The notes under the pieces: generated by a model
Databases searched by the model: none
The model's input: only the letters and a program-made list of their open reading frames with translations
What the model was told of the DNA's origin: nothing
Made by a program: the position numbers and the translations under genes
Assembly (NCBI RefSeq): GCF_030272615.1
Contig: NC_081415.1
Coordinates: forward strand, 421,224,257 to 421,288,256
Length of the DNA: 64,000 nt
Direction: 5' to 3'
DNA from: Cryptomeria japonica
Taxonomy: Eukaryota; Streptophyta; Pinopsida; Cupressales; Cupressaceae
Shown: positions 1 to 11,339 of the stretch, one piece after another
Position numbering within the stretch: position 1 is the first letter of the stretch
Layout of the letters: every line of letters starts with the position of its first letter

Positions 1-324
1 GTGTCTAGACTACAAGAGTTAGAACTGATCTAGGAACGAAGACAAAATGCCTTTGACCATTTAAAGGTATATCAGCAAAGAATGTGGCGAGGTTATAATC
101 ACAAGGTCAAACCAAGAATCTTTCAAGTTGGAGAACTAGTGCTAAAGGAAAATCCACACAACCAGGCAGATCGAGAAAAGAAAGGAAAATTTGAACCAAA
201 CTGGTTGGGTCCATTTGTGGTCACAATAGTATTTGGATCAGGAGCATATCAGTTATCAACACAAGACGGTGATCAACTCGAGGAACCTATCAACAGCATG
301 CGCCTGAAGAAGTTCTATGTCTGA
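1..324 (+). pseudogene. Ty3/gypsy integrase C-terminal end (partial)
   Basis: The reading frame is open from base 1 except for a TAG at 31-33, and ends in TGA after 324. The peptide has the layout of the plant gypsy integrase tail: a YQQRM-type stretch, a basic segment, FQVGELVLK, then KFEPNWLGPFVV, GAYQLST and a terminal LKKFYV. This GPY/F-like module binds DNA during integration and is normally the last part of the gag-pol polyprotein. The catalytic core, RT and gag would lie to the left, outside the window. The stop at 31-33 makes this copy non-functional. Confidence 0.85.
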
Positions 325-2379
325 AAAATCAGAAAAAAATAAAAAACGGTGAAAAATCAGAAAAATCCTAAAAAGTGAAAATGCAGAAAAAAAAAAATCA
401 AATATGAGAAAAAGTGCAATAAAAACAGATGGTGAAAACTTGGCAAACAGGCGCTATCTTTCGGATAGCTCTGCCATCTAATTGTTCATGCTTTCTTCCA
501 CTTGCATTCTTTTCCATCAGCGCTGTTCATACTCATCATAAAGCCTTTTGTACATATGCAGGAATCCTAGGTAATTCCTCGTCATGGTTTGGATCATTGA
601 CTATATCATAATAAGGCTTGTTTCTAGGCTAGGGGCAAAATCTTGAACCTGGCTAGGGGCAAAAAATAAAGTTGCAATAATTTTGAGCTTAATCAAAGCA
701 GGTAGAACAACAGTCAGACAACGTTTGTCAAGTGAAAAACTGAGACACATCCAATGTTGAACATAAGATCACATTGTCAACCATTACTATCACATATCAA
801 TCTAAACATGACAAAACACATATCAATGGATGATATATCTTGACTCATGATCTTAACACTTTTGCATTAATGGTTCAACTATTTTTGGATTTTCGCTATC
901 ATGATTTTTGAGTAACTTTAGGATGTCTTTGACTAGAGGAACGAGGAAGGAACATGATATTTTTCTTGTCTACTGTCTGTAAATTAATCATTAATATGTG
1001 CAAAGTTGTCTAAGGAAATGATCATCAGAATATCATGGAAGACATTTCGGACTTGCATATAGAAATGGTTAATACTGCCTGTTTTACGCAAGCAACACTC
1101 TGGTCATCTTGGTTCAATTATACCTCGATGCTTGTGCTAACTTGCAATATCAAAACCCAGGAAAGTAGTGCTTAGGTCATCATGGTTCAATTATACCATT
1201 GATGTTTGCACTCACTTCCCACATTTTAGAGGCTCAATGATGAAACAAAGCAATGACTCCATGACCGGTCCGATCACCACATTGCATGTCATTTTGCATT
1301 GGCATTTTAAAGTAGGTTTGCATTTCATTCTGCATGGGATCACAATGCTCATCTTTTCCAAGGCCAAAGCTAACATGGTGTTATCTCTCTTATTACGTGA
1401 TTGAGTACATTGGACAATAACAAAAATAATCAATTCATTCATCCTGCATGATAAGTTAGTTCATCTCAAGTAACCATTGCATACCAAGGCATCATTCATA
1501 TAAAGCATCAAATCATTAATTCATTTAATAGGATCATTGCATGACATTCATCAAAATCTCAAATCATATAAAATAACACCATTGCATTGCATTGCATCCA
1601 TCTCATATTAACAGGCATAAGAAAATCATAAAAAAATATCATAAACATAGAAAGCATTGCAATCGCGCAAACATCACATAGAAATTATAAGCATGACCAT
1701 ACATTTTTGCATTTGCATACATCATATAAATACTGCATCATCATATATCCATCATCTAGAATTCATAAGCATATAGAAATTAAAGCATACATCAAGCATA
1801 CATCATGAAAGTAACTGCACATCATAATCATATACCAAATAGAATGCATCCATCATCTCATAGGTCATGTAGAACAAATAGGATCGACTGCATATCATAT
1901 CATCAAAACAAGACCAATGTCCAAGGTACAATGATATCACAAAATATATGAGATACATCACAAATATACATCGCGGGAATCATCAATATCTCATCACAAA
2001 AGGGTGTGTACATGAATACATCACTGTCTCATATCTCATTAGTGTGACCACTAAGATGCGGAGCAAAAAATCAGAATAATCAAATCATCAAAAAATCAGA
2101 ATAATCAAATCAAGTATAAATCAAGAATAATAAAAAAATCAGAATAATCAAATCATTAGCAATCATCAAAAATCAAAAAATTATCATCAAATTCCAAAAA
2201 ATCGAAAAAAAAAAAAAATCATCAAAAACCAAAAAAAAAAAAATCATCATCAATTCCAAAAAATCAAAAAATCCAAAAAACCAAAAAAATCAAAAAATCG
2301 AAAAAATCAAAAAATCCAAAAAACCAAAAAATCCAAAAAACCCCAAAAAAAATAAAAAAATAAATAAAAATAAAAATCC

Positions 2380-2545
2380 CCCCCCGGTGGGTGCCTGCGG
2401 TGGCGCCTAAGGCGCCGCCTGCAGTGCCCGTGGCGCCTCCCACAGCGCCGGCAGTGGTGCTCGCAACGTCGGTGGTAGGCCTCCGCCTCCGCCCTCCACT
2501 TCGCCCTCTGCCTCCACCACCCCGCCTCTCCTCCTCCCCCCCTCC
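2380..2545. other. GC-rich island in an AT-rich element
   Basis: This short block is dominated by C and G, while the flanks are mainly A-rich runs. It contains the palindrome-like GGCGCC-TAA-GGCGCC (2402-2416) and CCTCC-rich runs. Both strands give only low-complexity Pro/Ala- or Gly-rich peptides. Confidence 0.7.
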
Positions 2546-2898
2546 CCCAAATTTATTTTTTTTCACTTTTTTAAATATTACGAAAATCTAAAATTGCAAA
2601 AATGACATTTTTTTTTAAAATTGCGAAAATCAAAAGCAAAAATAAAAAATAAAATAAAATAATTTTTCTGTATTTTTTTGGAAAATACATGCATGCAGAA
2701 ATAAAAAATTTTGGGAGGCGTATGGAATTTTTTTTTAAATCTGGAAAAACCCAATGTGAATCTTATGCTACCCCCTCAAATGAACCCACATCGGCATTTA
2801 TGTATCTTCCTACAACATGATATCAACAAACTGTTAGTTCTTTATCCAATCAATCTTATCAATTCTATCAATCCATCTCATCTGATCCTTTCTATCAG

Positions 2899-3030
2899 GT
2901 CTTATACAGGATGAATCCTTCCTGGAACCAGACGTTTTGATCAAGTCTTATACAGGATATATCGTTCCTGAAACCATATGCTTTGATCATCTTTGTCTTA
3001 TACAGGAGGTACCATTCCTGAAACTAGACT
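2899..3030 (+). repeat. Imperfect 46-50 bp tandem repeat, three copies
   Basis: The motif GTCTTATACAGG starts at 2899, 2945 and 2995. Each copy is followed by a similar (T)TCCTGGAACCAGA-like stretch. It lies in the non-coding tail of the gypsy element. Confidence 0.7.
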
Positions 3031-3275
3031 TGATCTCGATCTCATCAATCATATCAATTCAATCAAACTCTATCAATCATCACATCAAGAACCACATCAA
3101 AGTGATCGAAGAACTCGCACTTTCATCAACCACAGTTGCAGGAATCATCCAATAGTCTATCGGGAAATCAATTTCGCAAAGATCCAAAAAACTCCAAAGG
3201 TTAATTATCTCAATTGATCTCTCGAGGGGGCATCCTCACATCAATATCTATCAATCAGCGTTTGGGGCATCATTT

Positions 3276-3392
3276 CGGCATCATATCATCTCAAGCATCG
3301 AATCCACATCATATCGGCATCATACCATCTCAAACATCAAATCCACATCATATCGGCATCATATCATCTCAAACATCGAATCAACATCATAT
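3276..3392 (+). repeat. 39-bp tandem repeat, three copies
   Basis: Three head-to-tail units start at 3276, 3315 and 3354, each beginning CGGCATCATA and ending CACATCATAT. A degenerating partial unit follows. The 39-bp period equals 13 codons, so one frame stays open and gives a HHIGIISSQ-like repeat peptide. I regard that as a by-product of the period rather than a gene. Confidence 0.8.
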
Positions 3393-3579
3393 CGAGATTT
3401 ATCATCTCCAAGATCGAAACAAAATCATATCAAGATTTATCATCTCCAAATCAAAACAGTATCACATCGAAACCAAATCTACATCAAATCAAGATCGAAT
3501 CTACATCCTATCAAAATCAAAATCAACAACATCATCAATCGAGCTTTCTTTGAACCAATGCGTCATTACACATCGCTTC

Positions 3580-3593
3580 AAAGAGGGGCAAAA
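3580..3593 (+). other. Polypurine tract of the gypsy element
   Basis: A purine-rich AAAGAGGGGCAAAA stretch lies immediately before the TG that opens the LTR. It is the expected primer site for plus-strand DNA synthesis. Confidence 0.7.
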
Positions 3594-4708
3594 TGTATAC
3601 ACCTAAAAATGGCCTGAAGATAGTTAATTAAATACGCAGATATTTGATTAATTCCCCTTCCTAATTAATTGAATTCACAAGCAATTTAATTAATTTCTCT
3701 ATTCATCTACTAATAAATAAATCTAAATGATTTATTTATATAGTTCATCTCACATCCTCCTTTGATTAATTAATTCTAAATTAATTAATGTCTCTCCATA
3801 TTAATCAATTCTTCTAATCCCTAATTAAGATTAACAAACTCAAGTTTGTTGAGATTAATTATCATTTTCCAATTATTTGAATTTCTAAATTCAAATGAGC
3901 ACATGGCTCCTAACTTTAACCACCCAACCTAACCATCCCCTAACTTAACCCATTCAATCTAATCTTGGGTCTAACTAAACCTATCCTATCTTGCACATTC
4001 TAACCTCCTTATCCTAACCTCTCATGGTGTGGATATTCTCTCCTTGAGACACATGGCACTTTTGCCACATGTCTCCTCCCTTGGACACTTGCCCTCTCAT
4101 GAGCAAGGCTCCTTGACACTTGTCACCATAGAGATGACAAGTGTCCCTTCCTCCAACCTCTTCTCCAACTTCCTCAATCTTGGCCCTTGATATCTTCAGT
4201 TCAAATCTGGACCATCAATTCCTGCCACCTCAGCTTTGGCCTTGGAAATCCTATAAATACCCCTCATTTTGGAGCAAAAAAGGATCCCGATCTCATTTCA
4301 TCTTATGCATTGTTACTATAGGCACATCTCATCTCATATCAATTTAGGCATCATTACTATAGGCAATTTGCATTTCGATTATCTAGTAATTAGATTTGGA
4401 ATTGATCATAGCATGTTAATCTAGTTTCTTACATCATGCATTTCATATCATCTCCATAGTCAATCATGATCAATTAGCTACTCAACTCTTGAGTTGTCAC
4501 TTTTGAGGTCATTTCTCCGCTGAGAGCCCATCAATCCAACACCTTCAAGGTCCTCAAGAATATAGGAAAATGGGACATTTCAAGGAAGGCTTATGGTTTG
4601 CATCTTTGGTTTAAATTTTCAATTAAGCTTTTCAATTATGTTTCTATTGTCTCATTATATGTGTATGCCTCTTATACTAACTACATTTTTAGCATCATAG
4701 TTATAACA
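3594..4708 (+). repeat. Gypsy 3' LTR
   Basis: The LTR begins TGTATACACC directly after the polypurine tract and ends TTATAACA at 4708, giving TG...CA ends and about 1115 bp. Copia coding sequence starts immediately afterwards. A TATAAATA box at 4252-4259 is the likely promoter. The right boundary is inferred from the CA dinucleotide and the start of copia homology, because the partner LTR is outside the window. Confidence 0.65.
4252..4259 (+). promoter_or_regulatory. TATA box of the gypsy LTR
   Basis: TATAAATA followed by a C-rich stretch, about 660 bp into the LTR, matches a plant LTR core promoter. Transcription would start roughly 30 bp downstream. Confidence 0.5.
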
Positions 4709-5360
4709 AAATATTGCAAAAAATTGTGGAAAGTGCTAATGTGAAAGTGGATGAGCAGTACAGAAATCAATCTATATCATATGATAGGGAACTGGCAATG
4801 GAAATGATCATAATTGAACCGACAATGCCTCAACCGGTACAGGAAACTGAGACATTTACACTGGCACAGTCAGAAAATTCAATTGTGACTGATAATCAAA
4901 GTAGTGAACATGAAGTTCAAAAGACATCAAGGTATGTAGGATTAAATCATTTTGAAGATCAAATTATTGGAGATAGGAACAAGTGAGTTATGACAAGAAG
5001 AAGACTGGCAAATGAAGAGGTATGTCTTATTTCTCAAATTGAACCGGCAACTGTTATTGAAGCTTGTAAAGATAAACATTGGTTAAAGGCTATGGAAGAT
5101 GAATTAGATAAGATAGAGAAGAAAGAAACTTGGACTTTAGTTCCCTAGCCTAAAAATAAGAATGTTATTGGAACTAAATGGGTTTTTAGGAATAAACTGA
5201 ATGAGGATGATCAAGTTGTAAGAAACAAGGCTAGATTGGTTTGTAAAGGATATTCTCAAATGGAAGGAATTGATTATGGTGAGACATTTGCACCTGTAGC
5301 TAGAATTGAAGCTATTAGACTATTTCTTGCCTATGCAGCTTATAAGAACTATAAGGTAAA
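4709..5360 (+). pseudogene. Copia B1 integrase tail and start of reverse transcriptase
   Basis: The frame begins with LQKIVESANVKVDE, equivalent to the end of the B2 integrase region. It continues through the acidic linker to SRYVGLNHFEDQIIGD and the RT start ([51 protein letters not shown]). Stops occur at 4984-4986 and near 5146. The RT domain breaks off at YKNYKV where copia A1 sequence starts. It encoded part of the polyprotein that copies retrotransposon RNA. Confidence 0.85.
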
Positions 5361-6778
5361 AGGTAAAAGGTATTCATGTTATTGCCGATATTGTTGATTT
5401 TTTTATATAATGATATGTTGTCATTGATGTCAATTGAACCGGTAAAAGGTATTCAAGTTATTGTTGATATTGTTTTTTTTTTTATATTAGCTTGTAACTG
5501 GTAAGAAGAGAGTTGTACAAGATGTTGTAATCGGTGAACCGATGTGAAGGGTTAAACCTTTCTATGTAATGTAATCAGTAAACCCTATCAGTTGTTAAAC
5601 CCTAACCGATCAAGTTTGTTGGTTTATTATCTGATGAGTGACAATGATGGAGACATGTGTGATCATTGTATGAGGAGAAATTCAAATTGGTTTGGCACGT
5701 TTGCTTATTGTCTACGGAAGAAGAAAAGTGGATTGCATTTAATGCACGTCATGTGTTGGGTTACAAAATCCAATGGAGTGGTGATCATGTAGCGGTTGGA
5801 ATTGTCTTGAATAATTTGAAGAGATTGTTATGATTTCTAATGGTTAAGATTGAACCAACTTGTTTCTAATCTCAATGATAAGAATTAGGTTTTTGTTGTG
5901 TTACTGACCTAATTGATTTGTATTGAAGGTCGATGAATTTATCTGTAAAGGTTGTTGGCAAGGTTGATAGAAAACCTGTTGAGTGTGTGGCTGCCCAACC
6001 AATGAATGGATTTGCACTTTGACTGAAGGCAGATTGAAGCTTAGAAGGATCTGATCAAGCAAAGATAGTGCTACTTAGACAAATCAAGAAAACCTGTTGT
6101 TTTCTAAAAGTTACAGTAGAAGTAAAATCCCTTAACTGGGTAAGCTCTAACAAGCTCGGTACTCATTAAATCCTCTAACAAGATGGTCCATTAGCTTGGA
6201 TTATTAGATCCTCCAATGAGGTTACTCCTAACAGGGTATTGTGCTTCTACCAAGGCATATTTGTAAATCCCTTAACCAAGTGATTCCTAGCCGGAATTAG
6301 TTCTTAACGAGACTTATTGTAAAGCTCTAACAGGCCTTGGCTCCTAACATGGCGAACTTTGAAAGAGTTCAGATAGCTATCCTTGTGAGTCCCATCTCAC
6401 TGCGGTTTTTACCTATTTGGGTTTTCCACGTATAAACATTTGTGTCAAGTGGCGAATGCTTTTGTGGCTATGATCTTATTTGTTGATTTGATTAACTTCT
6501 GATAAGGCATGTTAAGTATAAGCATTGAGAGATGAGTATGTTGAGTTATGATTAAGCATTGTTGATGTTTACAAGACTGAAGGTGTTTACTGTTAAAGTT
6601 GCCATAACAGTTAAACTGGTTAATGTCAAGTATTCCTATGAATATTGATCTTGACTGAGATATGTTTACATTGTTTGACTGAGTTTGAGTTTGGGAACTT
6701 TGTATTAGTTTTTCAATATACTAATTCAACCCCCCTCTCAATATTCTAGCGGATACTTATTCTTTCATCATACCATCA
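5361..6778 (+). repeat. Copia A1 5' LTR, rearranged start
   Basis: From about 5409 the sequence is collinear with the 3' LTR, starting roughly 48 bp into it. Before that, 5361-5408 repeats an LTR segment that belongs about 80-125 bp into the LTR. The first part of the LTR, including TGTTGG, is therefore missing or scrambled. The LTR ends CCATCA at 6778, just before the PBS. It contains a run of degenerate CTCTAACAAG-like repeats (about 6120-6360). Confidence 0.8.
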
Positions 6779-6780
6779 AT

Positions 6781-6792
6781 TGGTATCAAAGC
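6781..6792 (+). other. Copia A1 primer-binding site
   Basis: TGGTATCAAAGC two bases after the LTR matches the initiator-Met tRNA type PBS (TGGTATCAGAGC) with one change. A2 and B2 carry the unmutated version. Confidence 0.85.
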
Positions 6793-6849
6793 GTCTCAGG
6801 TCCTCTTAATCTAAAAGCCTAACAACTTGAGGAAAAGATCTTGTAGATC

Positions 6850-8265
6850 ATGATGAAGAAAGAAGGTCTGAAGTTTAACAAAGATAACTATAGAATATGG
6901 AGTGACAGAATGAAGATTTACATTAAGATTCTTGGTAGTCAGTATTGGGATCATATAGAACATAAGTATACTACACCTACTGGACTCCTAACTAATGATC
7001 AAAAGAAAGAACAACAAGAAAATCACTAGGCATTAGAAGCTATTATCAGTTCTCTGTCTGATTCTGAATATGTAGATGTTCATGGTCTTGAAACTGCATA
7101 TGAAGTATGGAAGAAACTTGAATATATCTATAGCGGTGATGAGCATGTCAAGATTGCTAAAGAAGAGAGTTTAAGAGGCAACTTTGACGACATGAGAATG
7201 TCTGAAGGTGAGAACATCCAACAGTATGGTCAAAGGATCAAAGAGACAGTTGGAGAGATAAATAGTGCAGGAGGGAAAGTGGAAGATGCCACAGTAATCA
7301 GTAAGGTATCGAGAACCCTGCTACTGGTCTATGCTATCCGAGTTGCAGCTATTCAGGAGCTAGAATCCATTGACAAGACAAAGGTAACTCTTGACCCTAT
7401 TATTGGAAAACTTACTTATTTTGAACTAAATGTCTATGATGGTAGTGTACATAAATTAGAATCTACATTTAGAGCTTTTGTCTCTAACCCATCTGTGAGA
7501 AGAAGTAGAGATACCGGCCATAGTTATGAATCTAGATCTAGCAAAGATGTTGATGATGAAGACAACTTAGTGGAACTTGAAGCATTGTTGGCAAAACGTC
7601 TTCCTAGAGGCACTGGTAAATATAGAGGTAAGCTACCTTTGAAATGTTTTGCATGCAACAAGATTGGTCATATAGCTGCAAACTACCCTAATGGTGAAAA
7701 TGATTACAAGAGAGACAAATTTAAGAAGTACAAGGCTAAAGCCAAGAGGGATTGTCTTGTAGCTATTGACAGTGGTATTACTGATGATGAATTTGATGAT
7801 GATGCTAGTGAAGATATTGTGTTTGTAGCAATTAAGGAAGAGGTAGCAGATCAGAAGGCACTAGTATCTAGAATGGATAACTCTAATGATTGGATCATTG
7901 ATAGTGGTTGTTCACATCACATGACCGGTGATCGGAGAAAATTTCTTTCCCTGAAGAAATTTGATGGTGATGTTGTCAGATTTGGCAATGACTCACCCTG
8001 TATGGTAAAAGGTAAGGGAGTTATTTCTCTTAATGGGAAGAGTAGTGCTAATGATGTCTATTGGGTTGAAGGCCTAAAGCACAATCTGTTAAGTGTAGCA
8101 CAACTTAATGATAAAGGTTACCCACTGGAGTTTAGAAATGGTATATGCAAAATCTTTGACAACAAAGGTGAATTGATTGCAACCAGAAAACATACCAGAG
8201 GTAATCTATTTCATCTCAATCCTAAAGTAAGAAACTATTTGATTGCACAAATAGATGATAGCTAG
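6850..8265 (+). pseudogene. Copia A1 gag and protease
   Basis: The start is ATG-ATG at 6850-6855, about 58 bp after the PBS; A2 has the same start. The gag region has the YRIWSDRM and AYEVWKKLE blocks of plant copia gag (UBN2-like). A zinc-knuckle follows, CFACNKIGHIAANY, whose fourth ligand is Tyr instead of Cys. Next is the aspartic protease motif WIIDSGCSHHMT. A TAG at 7027-7029 breaks gag and the frame ends at a TAG at about 8263-8265, just before the integrase zinc motif. Gag packages the RNA; the protease cuts the polyprotein. Confidence 0.9.
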
Positions 8266-9102
8266 CTTTGGCATAGGAGATTTTTTCATATAAATTTTGA
8301 CAATATTATTAAAGCAAGCAAGTCTAAGACAGTAAGAGGTTTGCCCCAGCTAGACAAATTGGTTAATGCTCTTTGTAAAGAATGTCAACTAGGAAAGATG
8401 ACTTCTTCAACTTTCAAGAGAAAGTCCTTATCAGCAGAGCACTTGTTAGATTTGGTCCATACAGACCTATGCAAACCAATAAGAATAAGAAGCATTCAAG
8501 GTGATAGATACTATATGATCTTCACTGATGATTGTTCAAGGGTGATGTGGGTCACATTCTTGAAGGATAAGAATGAATCTTTTGGAAAATTCAAGGCATT
8601 CAGAGCCTTAGCTGAGAAAGAGAGTGGCAAAAAGATAAAATATCTAAGAACAAATCAAGGTTGTGAATTCACTTCTGCAAAGTTCACTAAATATTGTGAT
8701 GATAATGGTATCAAGCGGCAACTTTATGCACCAAGGATACCATAGCAAAATGGTATAGCAGAGAGAAGCAATTGGTCAGTGGTTGAAGCTTCTAGAACTA
8801 TGTTGATAAAAGGAGGTGTATCAAAAAACTTTTGGAAAGAAGTTGTAAGTACAACTATCTACATAATGAATCAAGTTCTGGTAAAAAGAGGTAAGGACAA
8901 AACCCCATATGAGTATTGGTATGGGAGATCGCCTGATATTAGCTATTTTAAAATATTTGGTAGCAAATGTTTTATTAAAAGAGGTGACTACATAAGCAAG
9001 TTTGAAGCTAAGAGTGATGAAGGCATATTTCTTGGCTATTCCACCAAGAGTAAGGCCTATAAATGCTTCAACAACCGGACACAAAAAAATGTTGAGTGTT
9101 GA
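8266..9102 (+). pseudogene. Copia A1 integrase
   Basis: LWHRRFFHINF and CKECQLGK form the remains of the HHCC zinc motif. The core follows with HTDLC, FTDDCSR and the region around NQGCEFTS, then a stop (TAG near 8743) where a conserved PQQNG-type motif is expected. The C-terminal part (YFKIFGSKCF, DEGIFLGYS) runs to 9102. Relative to A2, two bases are missing near 9098, shifting the frame into the RT part. Integrase inserts the DNA copy into the genome. Confidence 0.88.
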
Positions 9103-10957
9103 TGTTCGTGTAGATGAATGTCCTGAAATATCATAAGGAACCAGTTCTGAGAAGAAGGATGAAGATCCTTGCATTTTTCTTTTAGAACCTGAAACTGTTA
9201 AATCAGAAACCGGTAAAGAAAATCCTGATGTACTTGTTCAACCGGAACAAATAAATTCAGAGGAAGAAGACAATGAAGAAGTTGAACCTGAAGAGAATGA
9301 TCATGTTATTCCTAGGTATGGGAGACTAAATCACAGTCCTGAACAGATAATTGGGGATAAGGATGCTGGAGTACTAACTAGAAGGAGAATAAGAGAGAAC
9401 TGTTGCATGATATCCACCTTTGAACCCAGAAATGCTAAAGAGGCATTTGGTGATGATCATTGGGTGAATGCTATGGAGGAGGAGTTGGAACAAATTGAGA
9501 AGAACAATAGCTGGACCCTGGTACCCCGACTGGTAAACAAGAATGTTATAGGTACTAAATGGGTATTCAGAAACAAGTTAAATGAAGATGGTGTTGTAGT
9601 TCGCAATAAGGAAAGATTAGTATGCAAAGTTTATGCGCAAGAAGAAGGAGAAGACTATGGAGAAACTTTTGCACTAGGAGCAAGACTGAAAGGTGTCAAA
9701 ACACTACTTGTATTTGTAGCTCATAAGAAGTTCAAAGCATACCAGATGGATGTCAAGTCTGCATTCTTGAATGGGATACTGGAAGAAGAGGTTTATATAG
9801 AGCATCCTGATGGTTATGCATTGACAGATAAGGAAGATATGGTATGCAAACTGCATAAAGCTTTGTATGGACTAAAGCAGGCACCTAGAGCATGGTATGA
9901 ACGACTTCATATTCATCTGATAAAGATAGGCTTTGCTAGAACCAATGATGACAACAACATTTATCTCAAGTCTGAAGGAGATGATATACTGGTCAGTGAA
10001 GTATTTGTAGATGACATTATATTTGGAGGAAATGATGACATGAGTAATTGTTTTGCAGATGAAATGAAGAATGAATTTGAGATGTCATTAGTAGAGGAAA
10101 TAAAAATTATCATAGGCTTACAAATACAGCAAATGAAGAATGGTATTTTCATTACTTAATCCAAGTATGTGAAGGAGGTTTTGAAGACTTTTGGTATGAG
10201 TGACTGTAAACTAGTTGGAACCCCAATGGTTACAGGTTGTAAATTGTACAAGGCAGATGCATCTAAGTCTATAGATGAAAAGGAATTCAGGTCAATGATT
10301 GGCAAACTACACTATGTTGTTCATAGTCAACCAGATATTGTCCATGCAGTTGGTATTGTGGCTGGATTTCAAAAGAATCTAAAGGAGGCACATCTGATGG
10401 AAACTAAGAGAATCTTTAGATATCTGAAAGGTACTGTTGATTATGGATTATGGTATCCATATGGTGGAGATTTTGACTTGGAGGCATACACAGATGCTGA
10501 TTGGGCAGGAAATATTGCTGATCGGAAGAGTACTACCAGTGGAGCATTCTTTCTAGGAGGAAGACTAGTCTCTTGGAGTAGTAAAAAGTAGAGTTTCACT
10601 TCACAATCTAGTGTTGAAGCTGAATATGTAGCAACTTATATGAATTGCACACTAGCTATGTGGATGAGGCACATTTTAGAAGGTTTGAAGATGAAAATCT
10701 TAGAACCTATAAATATGTTGTGTGATAATACAAGTGAAATAAACATTTCAAAAAATATTGTTTTGCACGCAAGGACTAAGCACATTGAATTGAAATATCA
10801 CTTCTCGAGAGAAAAAGTTCAAAGTAAAAATGTTATCTTGGAGCATGTTTCTACCAAGGAGCAGCTTGCAGATATCTTTACCAAACCTCTGCCTAAGACC
10901 ACTTTTGAGTATCATAGAAGTCAATTGGGGGTTGTCCCTCTTCATCAAGTCAGTTGA
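9103..10957 (+). pseudogene. Copia A1 reverse transcriptase and RNase H
   Basis: The RT has [42 protein letters not shown] and the catalytic VFVDDIIFGG. RNase H shows ADWAGNIADRKSTTSG, SWSSKK, CDNTS, HIELKYHF and ADIFTKPLP, and ends GVVPLHQVS with TGA. Breaks include a stop near 10157 and TAG near 10589. The gene converts element RNA to DNA. The domain order IN-RT-RH identifies Ty1/copia. Confidence 0.92.
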
Positions 10958-11168
10958 ACATGATGTTGATCGCGTCATTCCCTGAATCACTTTTAGAATC
11001 TTATATGGATTGATGAAGGAGTGGATGTATTCCATAGGGGGAGCATTAAGTTGCAGAATGATGTTGATACACAGTGAGAGCATAATTACATGTTTTACTT
11101 TCACTTTGACATTGTTGTCAAAGGGGGAGAAGAATTATGTGATTGAGGAGAAGAATTATGTGTCTGAC

Positions 11169-11278
11169 AAGGTGAATACTTGGTAATGTAAACCAAGATT
11201 CGTATTCACTAGCGGCAGGCTGAAGACACACAGAGCAAGGTGAATACTTGGTAATGTAAACCAGGATTCCTATTCACC
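11169..11278 (+). repeat. Duplicated hairpin motif upstream of the A1 polypurine tract
   Basis: The segment starting AAGGTGAATACTTGG occurs at 11169 and again at 11237, 68 bp later. Each copy has complementary arms (GTGAATAC/GTATTCAC at 11172-11209; GGTGAATA/TATTCACC at 11239-11278) that could form an 8-bp stem. A2 has a single copy at 22893-22932. Confidence 0.7.
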
Positions 11279-11324
11279 AATCTCATTAGCAATCAGAGGT
11301 GTTGATATTTGTGTTGCCATCAAT

Positions 11325-11339
11325 GCCAAAGGGGGAGAT
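11325..11339 (+). other. Copia A1 polypurine tract
   Basis: GCCAAAGGGGGAGAT lies directly before the TGTTGG start of the 3' LTR. Two further GGGGGAG runs occur upstream near 11035 and 11127, of unknown use. Confidence 0.85.

Larger units (their letters stand above)
325..3579 (+). other. Non-coding 3' internal region of the gypsy element
   Basis: About 3.2 kb separates the integrase stop from the polypurine tract. No recognisable protein is encoded. It is very AT-rich, with long CAT-rich (1470-2040) and A-rich (2170-2370) tracts, one GC-rich island, and two families of short tandem repeats described separately. A long spacer after the integrase is known in some plant gypsy lineages. A second gene on either strand is possible, but I see no coding signature. 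Confidence 0.6.
1..4708 (+). mobile_element. Ty3/gypsy LTR retrotransposon, 3' part
   Basis: The segment contains, in order, the integrase tail, about 3.2 kb of non-coding internal sequence, a polypurine tract (3580-3593) and an LTR (3594-4708). It ends inside a copia reading frame that resumes at 4709, so it appears inserted in copia B1. The 5' part and 5' LTR lie outside the window, so the target duplication cannot be checked here. Confidence 0.75.

Noticed and set aside
2264-2591. Pro/Ala-rich or Gly/Arg-rich open frames on both strands
   Set aside because: They arise from the GC-rich island and A-rich runs; no conserved domain and both strands are equally open.
3214-3606. 130-codon frame with His/Ile/Ser repeats
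   Set aside because: The open frame is a product of the 39-bp repeat whose period is a multiple of three; it runs straight into the polypurine tract and LTR.
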